Shown here: positions 46,898-57,445 of the stretch, piece by piece | How the letters are laid out: each line of letters begins with the position of its first letter | How positions within the stretch are numbered: position 1 is the first letter of the stretch | Notes under the pieces: generated by a model | The model's database searches: none | Told to the model about the DNA's origin: nothing | Seen by the model: only the letters and a program-made list of their open reading frames with translations | Program-made: the position numbers and the translations under genes | Source of the DNA: Dermacentor variabilis | Taxonomy: Eukaryota > Arthropoda > Arachnida > Ixodida > Ixodidae | NCBI RefSeq assembly: GCF_050947875.1 | Contig: NC_134570.1 | Coordinates: 103,402,122-103,466,121, forward strand | Direction of reading: 5' to 3' | DNA: 64,000 nucleotides

Positions 46898-48013
46898 GTA
46901 AGTGGAGCCAAGATCGTCTTCATGACTACGCTTTATGTTTTGTGCTAGAAGTTTCGCAACCGTTCAGGTAATGACAACGAAGGTAAATCTTGCTTGCAGA
47001 TCATTTCGTTGATTCAATATTTGTTTCTTAAATAAATGCTGGAAGGAGCTGTTCCCAAATAAACTTGCGTTAGAGGTACTCATGAAAAAACTAATGCATA
47101 ATATTGTTGGCCCTGATGAAGCCCAAAATCTGCAATAGCTTGAAAACTGTACAACTTAAAGAAATCAATTGTAACACCGTGTCCCACTATAGCCTGACTA
47201 ATAATTCTGTTGTGTATTGGCTTGCCATCGAATGTTAGTTTCAACTAATTACACTCCTGAATAAGCTGCATATGGCTATAGAGTACATTGTGCCTTGCCC
47301 TAGCAGAGTACTTTTCATTTCTTTGTGATAAGATTAACCTACGTCGTACGTTTATTATTAAATTGAATGTCTGGCGGCAAGATTTTACATGCAAGTGCTC
47401 GTCTAAGCTTATCACACTAACATGGAAAATACAAGATATAAGAATATGCCAGCAGTTCTGAAGTATATATCATGGTATGTAACGGCGTTTGCGGTAGACT
47501 CCGCCGCACACCGAGAAGCGTATTTTGTTCAAGATGCCAGAATACTCATTTAGCTACTTCATTCGGTTTGGGACAAAATTCGGCCCTCCTAAATATATTC
47601 GGTCAATAATATGACAACGCGAAAGCAGTTTTTGTGTAATTTCCGTCCACAAGGAATAATTTCCGCTTTATGGTATGTTTATTAACAAACCACATTCAGA
47701 TACATACACATTTTCAGATACCCCAAGAGGACCAAAACTAAAACTGCAAGTGGGGCCACCAACGAATACATGCTAATCCTTTTTTAACCATAAGGAAGTA
47801 GCGTGATGCTTACTTTTATGGTACTTGTTTTTCAGCGAGGATCATACCAAGCTTGTTGGTGGGCTTTTGTGTGCGGGATCGAGCACTCAAGGTCTTTTAA
47901 GTTAAAGTTAAACAGATTGTCTTCAAATCAAGCCATTTGCACTCTTCTTGAATCTACACAAAACCTTACTTGCTCTCATTTTCTTATATGTAATATTTGT
48001 TTTTGCCTTTCAG

Positions 48014-48170
48014 AGACAAGATAAAGCCTTCAGATGTGTTTCTTCATCAAAGTTATCTGACAAACAACTGCAGCGAGACACTTTGAGGAGTAGAGTGCTT
48101 TGAGAGATATGTCACATGACCCTTTACCACCCTGAAAAAGAAATAAATACAAGAAACCATCTGGTGTTCT
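48014..48170 (+). other. third exon of gene 3: last stop base plus 3' UTR
   Basis: The acceptor is TTTGCCTTTCAG (ending 48013). The exon begins AGACAAGATAAAGCCTT, almost identical to gene 2. AATAAA is at 48142-48147; the 3' end is estimated. Confidence 0.78.
48142..48147 (+). terminator. polyadenylation signal of gene 3
   Basis: AATAAATAC, followed about 20 bp later by CTGGTGTTCTTC, a GT-rich tract also present downstream of gene 2. Confidence 0.8.
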
Positions 48171-48264
48171 TCTTTGAGCTCTAAATTATGTTTCCTCTTT
48201 ATTCATTTCATGCGCTTGCTTATAGCGATGCTTTTCTGCGTGGGTAAATAATTTAGCGGCCCTT

Positions 48265-48384
48265 CATAGCAAGGTTCGTTACAGCGCAACACAAGAGAAG
48301 GACAAAAGAAGTATAAACACGACAGGGTGTTTTATACCTTATTTTGTCCTTATGTTGTGGTGCGCTGTAACGAACCTTACTATG
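48265..48384. repeat. 120-bp palindromic insertion downstream of gene 3
   Basis: The left arm 48265-48320 (CATAGCAAGGTTCGTTACAG...) and the right arm 48327-48384 (...CTGTAACGAACCTTACTATG) are inverse complements with few mismatches around a 6-bp spacer. The surrounding TAAATAA...GCCACTTAA flank is uninterrupted downstream of gene 2 (about 21495-21530), so this is an insertion. The arm sequence with TTTTGTCCTT and GCGCTGTAACGAACC is familiar from tick dispersed repeats. Confidence 0.8.
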
Positions 48385-48499
48385 AACCCCAACCAACTGG
48401 CCCAACTTGCGTCTTGATGCAATTTCGCTGCCACTTAAAGAAAAACAGGTGGCGCTCAATAAAAACTAGGTTCATTCTGTAGCCTGTTAGCACTTGAAC

Positions 48500-48895
48500 A
48501 TTTTTAGAGTGCAGTTCTTAGGCGTCCGCTCCTGCGTTGAGCGTCGGCGTGCCTCGGCGTCGTTTCTCGGCGCAAACGAGCGAACGCGCACAGCGGAAGA
48601 TGATAGCGAACGTGGCCCCGCAGCGCGGCATGAAAAAATTGACGCAGAAACTACTCTGGGAGTTGTGCAAGTATGCATAAACATTGTATCACTTACTCAT
48701 CTCCACGCGGCCCGCTGTCATTATCAATATGTCATGAAACTTGATCCGGCCACTTCACGAAGGACAGCGCTGCGGTGGCACGGACTAGTGCGGACAGCGC
48801 CGCAAGTAACCCTGGTGACCCAAGCAAAATATTGCAGCTGGCGGTGCCAGGTGCGCTCATGACGTTCGGGTCATTATAAGCCGTTATCTCGCTTT
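48500..48895 (+). repeat. ~390-bp dispersed repeat, copy downstream of gene 3
   Basis: This aligns with 21585-21960 (TTTTTAGAGTGCAGTTCTTA, then GTTGAGCGTCGGCGTGC, CTTGATCCGGC and CATAAGCCGTTATC). It is absent downstream of gene 1. Confidence 0.65.
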
Positions 48896-49294
48896 AGCGC
48901 CTTCTCCATCCGGGTCGAACCATTCTGAACAGTGACAAAACGTACTCAGGCGGCGGCTTCATTTCTCACAGCCGCGCAGACCGTACCTTGAAATCAATCT
49001 GGGATAGAGACAAGGAGTGCCGACTGCTGATGGTTTCGCGCGCTGTGTTCTCGCCAGTTAGCCTTAAAGAGGGACGCGCGGGCCGGTATCTTGAAAGTGA
49101 TCTGTGAAAGTTGTATATTGCGGCGTGTGCTGAGAGCTCCGTGAGCGCTGCGTTCTCGCCGCCTCGCTGGGGTTCAAACGCGGCAGCACGCTTAATTCGT
49201 TTGCTGCTGCGGGAGCAATCTAGAAAGTGGTCGTCTTGCGGGACGGAGGGACAGACGGAGGGACGGGTGGTTTTTGGTTGTATGAACACACAAT
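48896..49294. other. GC-richer stretch, no gene recognised
   Basis: Open frames overlap on both strands but carry no domain. Short purine-rich motifs (GGGACGGAGGGACAGACGGAGGG at 49238-49260 in part) form a small tandem pattern. It is probably a dispersed repeat flank. Confidence 0.4.
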
Positions 49295-50040
49295 AAAGGC
49301 GCGTTTACACAGAAGGCGGAGCGGGCAAAGCGGGCAGGCGGAAAGCGGAAAGCGGCGAAAACCTCCTCGCCGAGCGGGCAAAGCAGGCGGAAAACGAGGC
49401 GGGCAGCCCGCTCGCTCTCGGACCGATTTTTTCCGCCCCGCCGGAGCTTCCCGCTTTCTCGCAGCCAACCAGGGCTCGAGGATACAAGCCGACTCAACAT
49501 GGCATCCCCCGAGACAGCTGGATTCTGCACTGCACAATCAAATGTTGCCCGATGCTATATGGCAAGAGACACGACGTATACAAGGGCACTGAATACAAGA
49601 ATTAAAGCACTGACATGACCCATTCTCTCTCGTTCTTGCAAGGCGGGGTAAACCCACCAGCGGCGTTGGCGGGCTGTCTTCCTTCGAGCTTTCTGCTGCT
49701 CGTCGTGAAAAGCTGCTAAAGAAGCGGCGAGTAGAATGCCAACTATTTCGTCTTCTTCGTCCGAGCTGATCATTCTTCACAAGTGGTTAGCAAGCGAGAG
49801 CGGCTGGCCAGACGACGGTGGCGCGCTGACGACGCTCGTGCGCGCGCGTTGAGGACGGACGACCGGTGCCAAGAAATGGCGACACGTGTGCCACGAAAAC
49901 GCTAGATGCTCCGCCTTCCCTGCGACGCGGGCCGCCAGGCAAGCCGTCCGATCTGAACAGGCGCGCGCGCTCACCGCCTCGCCACGTTGAAAATCCGCTT
50001 GGCCGCTTAGACGCTCCGCTTTCGGTGTGAATGTGCCTTT
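49295..50040 (-). mobile_element. Harbinger-like non-autonomous DNA transposon, ~746 bp
   Basis: The left end AAAGGCGCGTTTACACAGAA then GGCGGAGCG (49295) is matched by the reverse complement of the right end, AAAGGCACATTCACACCGAA then AGCGGAGCG (ending 50040). This gives imperfect terminal inverted repeats of about 29 bp, with AAGCGG repeats just inside both. A GGC...TTCACAC-type end is typical of PIF/Harbinger elements. The minus-strand frame inside (49773-49600) resembles the N-terminus of a Harbinger transposase. The target duplication cannot be resolved because of the A/T-rich flanks. Confidence 0.62.
49600..49773 (-). pseudogene. Harbinger transposase N-terminal fragment
   Basis: Starting at the ATG on the minus strand (49773), about 57 codons include an acidic start (SDEEDE), AASLAAFHDEQQKARRK and the diagnostic QRRWWVYPALQERERMGHVS. 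The RRWWV-P motif followed by R-x-x-x-G-x-x-x-L/A is characteristic of PIF/Harbinger (HARBI1-like) transposases just before the nuclease core. No DDE domain follows, so it is a relic kept inside a deleted element. Confidence 0.6.
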
Positions 50041-51660
50041 TTAAAAAGCGGCGAGACAGAAGAGGCGCAAGGAGGAAAGGGGAGAGGAGGGTATGGCGAA
50101 AGGTTGAGACGGATAACGGAGTCCCGGCGGCGACAAGGCATGCGGCGAGAAGGCTAGAGAATGCGCTCCGCCCGAGCGACGCGTTTCTGCTTCTTCTGAC
50201 GCTGCTGCTAAACGAGCTGCCCCAGCAGAGGCTCAGCGGCACCGCTGATAGCACCCTGTCATTGAGAATCCATTTCTTTGCGACAATAGATCGCGAATTC
50301 AAAAGACCTATAAAGGGGAGCTACAAAGTATGGCTATTCCAAGCTTTCCCATTCAAGTTCTGCAATCAGCACTCCATGATTGGTCAAAAAAAATTTCGAC
50401 CCATCTCCGATGCACCTTGTCACGCAACCTCACAAAAACTGCTCAAACACCCCATTTATATGATACGTGAACACTCATTATGCACGATTGAACCGAATGG
50501 AAGAAAAATCATAATTCCTGATTCGACGCCTTTTTCGCCATTGCCAGTAAAGGCGTTGTTTGACTAATTGCAATTGGTCAAACGTTCTCGGGCTGCGCCC
50601 ACTTCACCTGTCTTGTCACACGACGTCGAAGAACCGCGACAACTGAGCGCGTCAAAGTGGCGTGTACGCGTTAAAGACCCATTAGTATGCCTTACAAAAC
50701 TGATATATATTCTGAATAGCCGGAGACTTCCCCGTTGCGAAAAGAATCGAAGATGGCTGTGCGCCGATCACCGCCGCACTAACTTCTCGGAGCTGCCTGG
50801 TTAGCATGGATTTATTTGCGTATAATAAAAAAAATTGCGTGGCAGAATAACGTTATTCAGCCCTTTCGGCACGTATACGACAACACTCTGCCAACTCTTC
50901 TTTGCTGAGGATCCGTTTTAGAGGCATTTTTGAACTTCCGTTGCATGCTGCCGCTATTTTCGACAAGTCAGCGCAAGCTAAGTAAGCGGAAGAGGACCAA
51001 TCGCCGACGCCAGAACCACCCTCCTCAGCCAGTTATCTACATTCGCTGTGCTGGTTCGGCCTCATCGAAACTCTCTCCTCTTGAGCGTTCTCCTCATCTC
51101 TTCTAAGCTAATTAGATAAGAAAAACTACTCAATGTTGGGGAATGCTATTCGCTTTTAAAGCAAAACAAAGGCAGATCCTACAAACGAGAAGCTTGTTTG
51201 ATTCGGCTTTTAAAAGAACGCTGCAAGTTACCGCCACATGCTTGCGTCGGTGGTTACGTACATTTGACGTCAAGAAATAGGAATAAAGACAGATTGGAAT
51301 AGTTTTACGTTAAAGGACACAGCTGCGCTCAAAATTCGCATTAGGGAGTATTGTATTCATCAGTGAAATTTACCTAGTTTATTTTTCTGGTACTTTTTTT
51401 TCAGTTAAATTTTCCAATATAAGCTTTAGCCTGATGAAATGACTCAATTCGAAATGCAAGATACTGAATTGCGGAGAAAAATGTAAGGTTAGCACCAAAT
51501 TTTGATTCCCCTACAAGTTATGAACATCGTGTAAACGAAGTCGTAAATTAGAATGGCAAAGTAGGAGTCAAATCAGTGCACTATGTGGGAAGCCGACCAG
51601 AAATTCCAACGCTTTCTATCTGACCTTGTCTTCGAACAGCCGGAATGCTCAGAGCATGGC
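50041..51660. other. intergenic downstream of gene 3, repeats
   Basis: Positions 50041-50810 look like another dispersed repeat; a 178-aa open frame at 50031-50567 runs out of the Harbinger end into it and has no domain. From about 51380 to 51620 the sequence aligns with 7930-8190 downstream of gene 1, so the duplication unit resumes there. No gene is supported. Confidence 0.5.
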
Positions 51661-51744
51661 GACTGTCTTGACACACAAGTAAAACACTCCAAATGCTCAT
51701 CCGTTGCTGGGCCGAACTGCGACGAGAACGGAAAAGCACTGTTA

Positions 51745-51895
51745 TAATCGACCTGTCAAGTGTGAGAAATATTCAGGCGTACTTTCCCATGCCTGAATGA
51801 TTTGCCTCGCCCCTGAAAAGGCTGTTAGGGTAAGCCTGAACATTGACCGGTCAAGTGTGAGAAGCGTTCAGGCGGGCGTCCCCATGTTGACATGA
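51745..51895 (+). repeat. two ~98-bp tandem repeats before the LINE
   Basis: GTCAAGTGTGAGAA, TTCAGGCG, CCCATG and ATGATTT occur in the same order at 51752-51807 and 51850-51897. The position immediately upstream of the LINE ORF1 remnant suggests 5'-UTR repeats of that element, which in some LINEs act as promoters. That function is inferred. Confidence 0.6.
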
Positions 51896-52016
51896 TTTCA
51901 CTCTTCTCCGAAGCTGCGTCCAGATTGGCTAGCTGCTACATTCTTCTTGAACTCCAAGATGAGAAACAACATGAAAAATTGCAGAACCTAGTGTAGCTGG
52001 AGACGTTCCTATCACT

Positions 52017-52265
52017 GTGACGCCACACCGCACTCTGAACACCAGACAAGGTGTAATTTCGGATGATTATTTGATGGAGCTAAATGAGACGGAACTGTTA
52101 GAGAGCTGGAATAACCTAAATGTCAACAATGTCAAAATAACTAAGATAAGGCATGAAGGAAAAGAAACTCTGACCAAGCATCTCATTCTAACCTTGGGCT
52201 CAAGTGCAGTGGCCGGAACTATCGAGGCAGGCTACGTAAATATCATAACTGTCGAGGTCCACTGA
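52017..52265 (+). pseudogene. LINE ORF1 (gag-like) fragment
   Basis: An 82-codon open frame carries TPHRTLNTRQGVISDDYLME, then LLESWN, NVKITKIRHEGKETLTKHL and ILTLGSS. This is the part of the nucleic-acid-binding ORF1 protein that precedes the zinc knuckles. It is truncated by a stop at 52263-52265; a knuckle-like Cys/His stretch follows in another frame. Confidence 0.75.
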
Positions 52266-52572
52266 CTTTCTACAAATGCGGCGCTTCTGAACACACGTCC
52301 TAATCATGCAGGAATACTCCACATTGTGTAAACTGTGCAAGGGGGCAGGCCGCCTACTCGATCTTCTGTCTATCCTGGAAAAAGAAAAAAAGAAAACGTT
52401 ACAATGTGAAGGAAACTATATCGTTTAAAGAGGCGTAAAGGCGGGTATCGTACCAGCCTAAGAACAGCTTAGCCAAAGTTCTGCGTGAGGAGGCAGCTCC
52501 AAAGCGGTTTCCGGTGGCTGTCCGGCCCATACACAATGAGCCGGCGGCGATGCAATCTGTCTCCCCCTTCCT

Positions 52573-53154
52573 GTGGCGGTTGCAGCCTGCGCTCCCCCGC
52601 CGTCAAAGAAGGAGGCATCGAATTCCGGATTGGGTGCTTCCAGGCTCTCGTCTCTTGAGGCGAGGCCTTCAAGACGAACAAACCGCTCTAAAGAACGAGT
52701 GTCCAGCGCTACGGAAGAGGCGATGGACACGCCTACTAGCCAGATGGCGCGGCTAGCACCTAAGGAGCGGCGGGAGTCTCTGCAACGCTCCAGAAAGGAG
52801 AACTTTCCCTTCACAGTGCCCGAAAAGGGCTCTGTAAGTTTCTCATCGATAAACATAGGCATAGCATCAGGCACACTTATGCCATACCTCGAGTGGAGCG
52901 TCATAAAGAACCTTCACGGAAGTGGTCACTTTCCGGATGTTCTAACCCTAACAAAATCAGATGATTGCAGCCCACAAATTTCAAGACGGAATTTCGATTC
53001 AGGCGACTGGCCGCTCTTTCGCGAACATACGCAGTTGACTTGGGATGACGCCTGTGCGCTCAGTATTAATGATGCAGCAGCATACCTAAGAGAGTATATT
53101 ATTGATACAGCGTCAATATGCATCCAACAAACAAAACGCTCGTCTTCTAAATGA
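52573..53154 (+). pseudogene. LINE gag tail fused to endonuclease end
   Basis: A 193-codon frame starts as a Ser/Arg/Glu-rich ORF1 tail (PPPSKKEASNSG, RKENFPF). At about residue 87 it switches to the end of an APE-type endonuclease (SSINIGIASGTLMPYLEWSV, then SGHFPDVLTL) and the linker WPLFREHTQLTWDDA. In an intact element these lie in different ORFs about 700-800 bp apart, so an internal deletion has joined them in frame. The endonuclease core is absent. Confidence 0.7.
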
Positions 53155-53650
53155 CGCATTCCCAGGTTAAATTAGGAGTATAGTGAAGCACGTAAGAAGC
53201 AAAACAAGGCGTCGTGTCTCCTTCGTAGCTCGCCAACAGCGGAAAACCTCATCAATGTCGAACACATTAAGTCGCAAGAAAGACGTACGCGACGATCTGC
53301 TAAAGAGCGGTCATAAGTATATCTCGGATATTAATTTCTACACTCAAGAAAGAAAAGTATAGAACGGCTAACGAAATTAGTAGGCCGGCCTTCTTACCGT
53401 TTGCCGTTGATGGATCATAAGGGCAATAGTGTTGCAAACATGCTCTCAGCAAACATATTGAGCATGTGTCCAGTTTGGATAACTATTCAACATCCTTTCT
53501 CAAACACAAAGCAACAGCAGAAACTAATGAACAAAAGCGGAAATGTGGTAAAATGAGCCGTAAAACAATGCTTTTATTCTTGCCGAGTTCATAGCTTCTT
53601 GGAATATTTATGACAAGTCTGCTCCAGCAGCTGACATAATCAGGTATGTA

Positions 53651-54583
53651 ATGATAAGACACCTTCGCCCTGATACTCAACTAGCACTGCTCACTCCTAA
53701 CAATAATACCTGGGCAGCAGGATACCTTCCATTGCCTTGGAAAGAGGCTATTGTAGTCCCGGTCTTGAAACAGGTAAAAGGCCCATCCTTAGGGACAAGC
53801 TCCCGTCCAATTGCATTAAAGGGTTGCCCCTGTAAGTTACTAGAAAAGATGGTAAATCAACAATTATTACACTTTCTTGAAACAAACAAATTGCTCGACA
53901 CGTATCAGTGTGGTTTTTGAGAAAGCAGTTCAGCAGCTGATAATCCCGTAAGAACTGAGGCATGCATTCGTGACGCCTCCTCTCAGAAAGGCTTTTTGCC
54001 GTCCCTCTTCCTTGATATGGAAAACGTGACAATATGCTTTATGTAATAGAGAGTTACTTTTGAAAGCGCGTCTGGTTAATTTCTGCCTTTCCTCTCTTCT
54101 CTATCTCTGTTATCAAAGCGTACATTCCGGGTTAGATGTTGTCTATACTTCGCCCAGGCCATTTATCCAGGAAACTGCGACACCACAGGGCGGAGTACTT
54201 AGTTTTGCCCTTTTTATTGTGAAGATGAACTCTTTACGTTCAATCATTCTATCAAGCATCTTTTATTGTTTATATGTAGACGACTTACAGTTGGGGTTCA
54301 GATAATGTGACTTCGCGATATGTGAAAGACAAGTGCAGCTTGGTCTGAAGAAGGTGTCGAAGTGTGCCAACAGAGTGACTTTGCGCTAAATCCCATGAAA
54401 AACAGATGCATCCTTTTCTCAATTAAAAGACGCTTAACAACTGAGCCCGACATTGTGCTAGAACCACATGAATGTGAAGACAGAACCCAAATTTTTACGC
54501 ATAAGTTTGGACGCAAAACTGACATTCATATAACATATAAAGCACATTCAGAGAATATGCTTGATGAACTATTAACGTTGTAA
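53651..54583 (+). pseudogene. LINE reverse transcriptase remnant
   Basis: Three open pieces make up the domain: 53651-53920 (WKEAIVVPVLKQ, SRPIALKGCPCKLLEKM, DTYQCGF), 54060-54305 (TPQGGVLSFALFIVKMNSL, CLYVDDLQLGFR) and 54362-54583 (FALNPMKNRCILFS). The YVDD catalytic pair survives, but frame-shifts and stops at about 53920 and 54300-54360 and lost sequence between the pieces make it inactive. Confidence 0.82.
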
Positions 54584-55113
54584 ATTATTGTCGCACTCAA
54601 CATGGCGTAGTGATCGGAAGTGTATAACAAGCCTGTACAAGAGCCTCCCATTTACACGCCTATATTACGGCGCCATAATGTGCCAGTCTGCGACTCAAAG
54701 TGCTCTCAAACATACTGCATCTTCTTTTCCACCTCAGCATTCGGCTGGCCACTTGGGCCTACAGGACAAGCCCTGTGGCAAGCGTCTATGCAGAGGCGAA
54801 CGAGTAGTCGCTGCATCAGAAACGTTCCTACTTAAGCTTCACATATTTTCTAAAAGTGAATGCTAACCCATAACCTCCCTCTCATCCAACCGCAAACCAT
54901 TTCACAGCTGCAACGATGTTTCATAATCGACCTACAGCTAGTGAACCATTTTCTCTGCGCGTGAGAAAACTTTCTGAGGAAATGGAAGTTCCATTTATTG
55001 AGCAAAGCATGATTGTCCCAGCGAAGGCATTGCCGCCGTGCTAGTGGCACCTCATAAAATGCAACACAGAGTTCCTAGAGGTTACAAAACATGCAACAGA
55101 GGCACATATTAGA

Positions 55114-55530
55114 ATGCATTTCCTAGAACTCCAGTCCAAATATTCGGGCACAGAATTTTACACTGATGCTTCGAAGCCGGATGTCGGCGCTTATCATGCT
55201 GCAGTCGACCCATCCTTTTCAGAATCCGGCTGTTTGCACCCGAAAACAAGCATCTTTACGGTGGATGTCAACGCACACTTGTCGGCTGTACTGCACATTA
55301 CGGAAAGAAAACTAGAAACAGGAATATTTCCAGGTTGATTCAACGTCGTCAAAGCCTTATTCTCCCTAACAAATAATAAAAATCCTGCCTATACTGAACT
55401 CTGTGGAATTCTCTGCGCTTTGTACGCATCTCATCAGCACATCATATCATGCGTGGTACCTGGCCACAGAGGCATCGAGGGTAATATGCTTGCCGACCGT
55501 ATAGCCACATAAGTAGCCAACAAAGCCAAG
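55114..55530 (+). pseudogene. LINE RNase H domain remnant
   Basis: The first part (55114-55338) has FYTDASKPDVGAYHAAVDP, carrying the first catalytic Asp, and IFTVDVNAHLSAVLHIT. The later strand and helix region (CVVPGHRGIEGNMLADRIA, about 55450-55510) is in a different frame after a stop at 55336-55338. The order matches the RNase H that follows RT in I-like LINEs. Confidence 0.75.
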
Positions 55531-55925
55531 TAGTTCTTCCATAGCTGTCCCTGTCATAGATTTAAAGCCCTTCCTACGCAAGTAACAGTGGGGCCGTTGA
55601 CAACGTACGCTGGGCACGGAAACATTTAACGGACTTCACGTTATTAAACCACACGTAGGGAACTGCCCACGAATGACAAACCCACTGAGGTTATTTTTTA
55701 CCGTGTTACGATAAGTCATACGTATGGCACTGACTCATGCTTATTAACTGGTGATGGTCCTCCTGTATGCGATAAATGTGACAAGACGCTAACGGTCTTT
55801 CCTGTCTTGTTAGAATGTCGGGAAGTAGAAACTCAAAGAAACAAAGTACTTTGCTCCTGCATACCAGCAAATATTCCCCTCCACCCAGCAATATTTCTCG
55901 GCGTTGAGCCACTCTTTCACAATTA

Positions 55926-56460
55926 GTTATAACGTTTCTACGAGATATTGGTACATTGGATGTTATCAGCCCAAGGTATAATCAACACATCTCTCACTAG
56001 AGGCTGATGCTGCGATTACATTTCTCTAAATATATGGCCTTCCAGCGCTTGAGTTCAAGGGCCCGCTGGTGAGGTACGAGTGCTACTGTTAGTCACACGT
56101 TCACCATCCCTTTGCAATAGCGTTCTTAGGCTCATAATATACATCACTACTTAGCGTTATTATTTTAACATCTATAGGTTTTACGCACATTATACGGAAT
56201 AATTTTTAGGCCTACCTACAGCTAAGTTACATACGTCTGCTATTCGCTATCCAGATTCCCAACTCTGACACTTGTCACGTTTTACCACCCAGAATCAATT
56301 GATTGTTTATTTTTTTTTTGGATGGTGCTTTCTTGCCGTACATGGCGCTTTCGCCGATAAAATCCATAAATCAACATCGCTATTTAGCCCTTGCAGTCAG
56401 GTAGAGGTTCAATTGTTCGTCATTTTGCATTTATAAAGAAGTTTAATGACCCAGTCTTTC
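55926..56460. other. intergenic, no gene recognised
   Basis: AT-rich with a poly-T run near 56311-56319. No repeat or gene can be supported. Confidence 0.45.
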
Positions 56461-57367
56461 ACTCATACCTTTCTTTTATATTTTGAAAATGTTCTCTGAT
56501 GTAACTCCAATTGCACCTTACAGATTAAAAAAAGAACTACCAACGATTTCAACATGTCAAGTTTAAGCGCAACATCGACTTTCCCTTGTTTCAGCGTTTT
56601 TTTTTTTCGCAGCCGCAACGCAAATTGCCCAGTGTCTCGGCAAACATCTGCAACACTTTGAAAACAAGCGATGGCAATTTTCAAGTAAAGAGGAAAGACA
56701 ACGTGCACTCGGCTTGGCACGAACCATGGTCTAATAAAGGCGTGGACGATTTTATGCAAACAACAGTCACAGCTGCATCCCAAGGCAAAAGAAAAGATGT
56801 AGGTGTCTGTTCCCCGACTAGAAACAGATAGAGTCCGAGTGGAAATTTCAAGCCAGCGTAATGGACTCACCAACTCTTTTCCCTTGAAAGGGTGAAGCAA
56901 CGATGAGCTCAGTACTCACTGAACGCCTGAAACTTGTCTTCACTTTATTTAGCGCAAGACGCCTTCCCTCGGCGTTGAGAAGCTGGCTATGTAGAAATTC
57001 GCTTCAAGACCACCTCTCGCCCAGCTTATCATTAAAGCTTCTTTTTCGATTTGCTTTAAATGTCGTTTCGCTAAATGCCCTCGAAATGCAAAACAAGACA
57101 TAGCAACCGAGCGTCCGATACTGTGTTAGTGTAGGCGCTCGAATCGCGTCATATGGTCGAGTCATACAGAAATTGCTAAATGCTTCAATGGGCAAAGCCA
57201 GCTCTACGCAATAGCTTTCTACCAACTTAATACCTTAACATCCTACTTACAAAAGCAGAATGAATATGTAAAACAGTACGCTGTACGTAGTTTGCTTCTC
57301 GTTCTTTTTCACTTGCATGGCAGATAACGACATCCTGAAAAGGAAGCCGCCCTCTCAAACCAGTGGG
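56461..57367. other. promoter-distal flank of gene 4
   Basis: From about 56780 this aligns loosely with the flanks of genes 1-3 (for example AGTGGAAATTTCAAGCCAGCG with AGTGGAAAGTTCAAGGCAGCG, then TTCACTTTATTT, GCGTTGAGAAG and AAATGTCGTTTCGCT). It is more diverged than those three are from each other. There is no gene; it is a candidate shared regulatory flank. Confidence 0.55.
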
Positions 57368-57374
57368 TATAAAA
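57368..57374 (+). promoter_or_regulatory. TATA box of gene 4
   Basis: TATAAAA lies within GGGTATAAAAGTCAGTCGG, 78 bp before the ATG. The AAGCAGGTAG block shared by genes 1-3 is replaced by AAGTCAGTCG. Confidence 0.83.
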
Positions 57375-57445
57375 GTCAGTCGGAAATCTCTCCATGGGCA
57401 CTATTTCTTGTGAGTACTGGCCAGCTTAACGAAACCTCCTCAACC

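Larger units (their letters stand above)
51960..55925 (+). mobile_element. decayed non-LTR retrotransposon (LINE with RNase H, I-like)
   Basis: In order on the plus strand are: an ORF1 (gag-like) remnant 51995-52265 with TPHRTLNTRQGVISDD, then a CCHC-knuckle-like FYKCG (52268-52330) broken by a stop; a gag tail and endonuclease end fused in one frame (52573-53154); the RT fingers/palm start (53651-53920, RPIALKGCPCKLLEKM); the palm with PQGGVLSFALF and YVDD (54176-54300, YVDD at 54273-54284); the RT tail (54362-54583); RNase H with FYTDASK (about 55150-55180) and VPGHRGIEGN (about 55460); and a C-terminal Cys motif (about 55767-55830). Frame-shifts and stops separate all parts and most of the endonuclease is missing. 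The presence of RNase H suggests the I/Jockey side of LINE diversity; exact clade not determined. It is inactive. Confidence 0.85.

Noticed and set aside
50031..50567. 178-aa open frame
   Set aside because: It begins at the Harbinger-like right end and runs into an unrelated repeat. There is no domain, so chance is likely.
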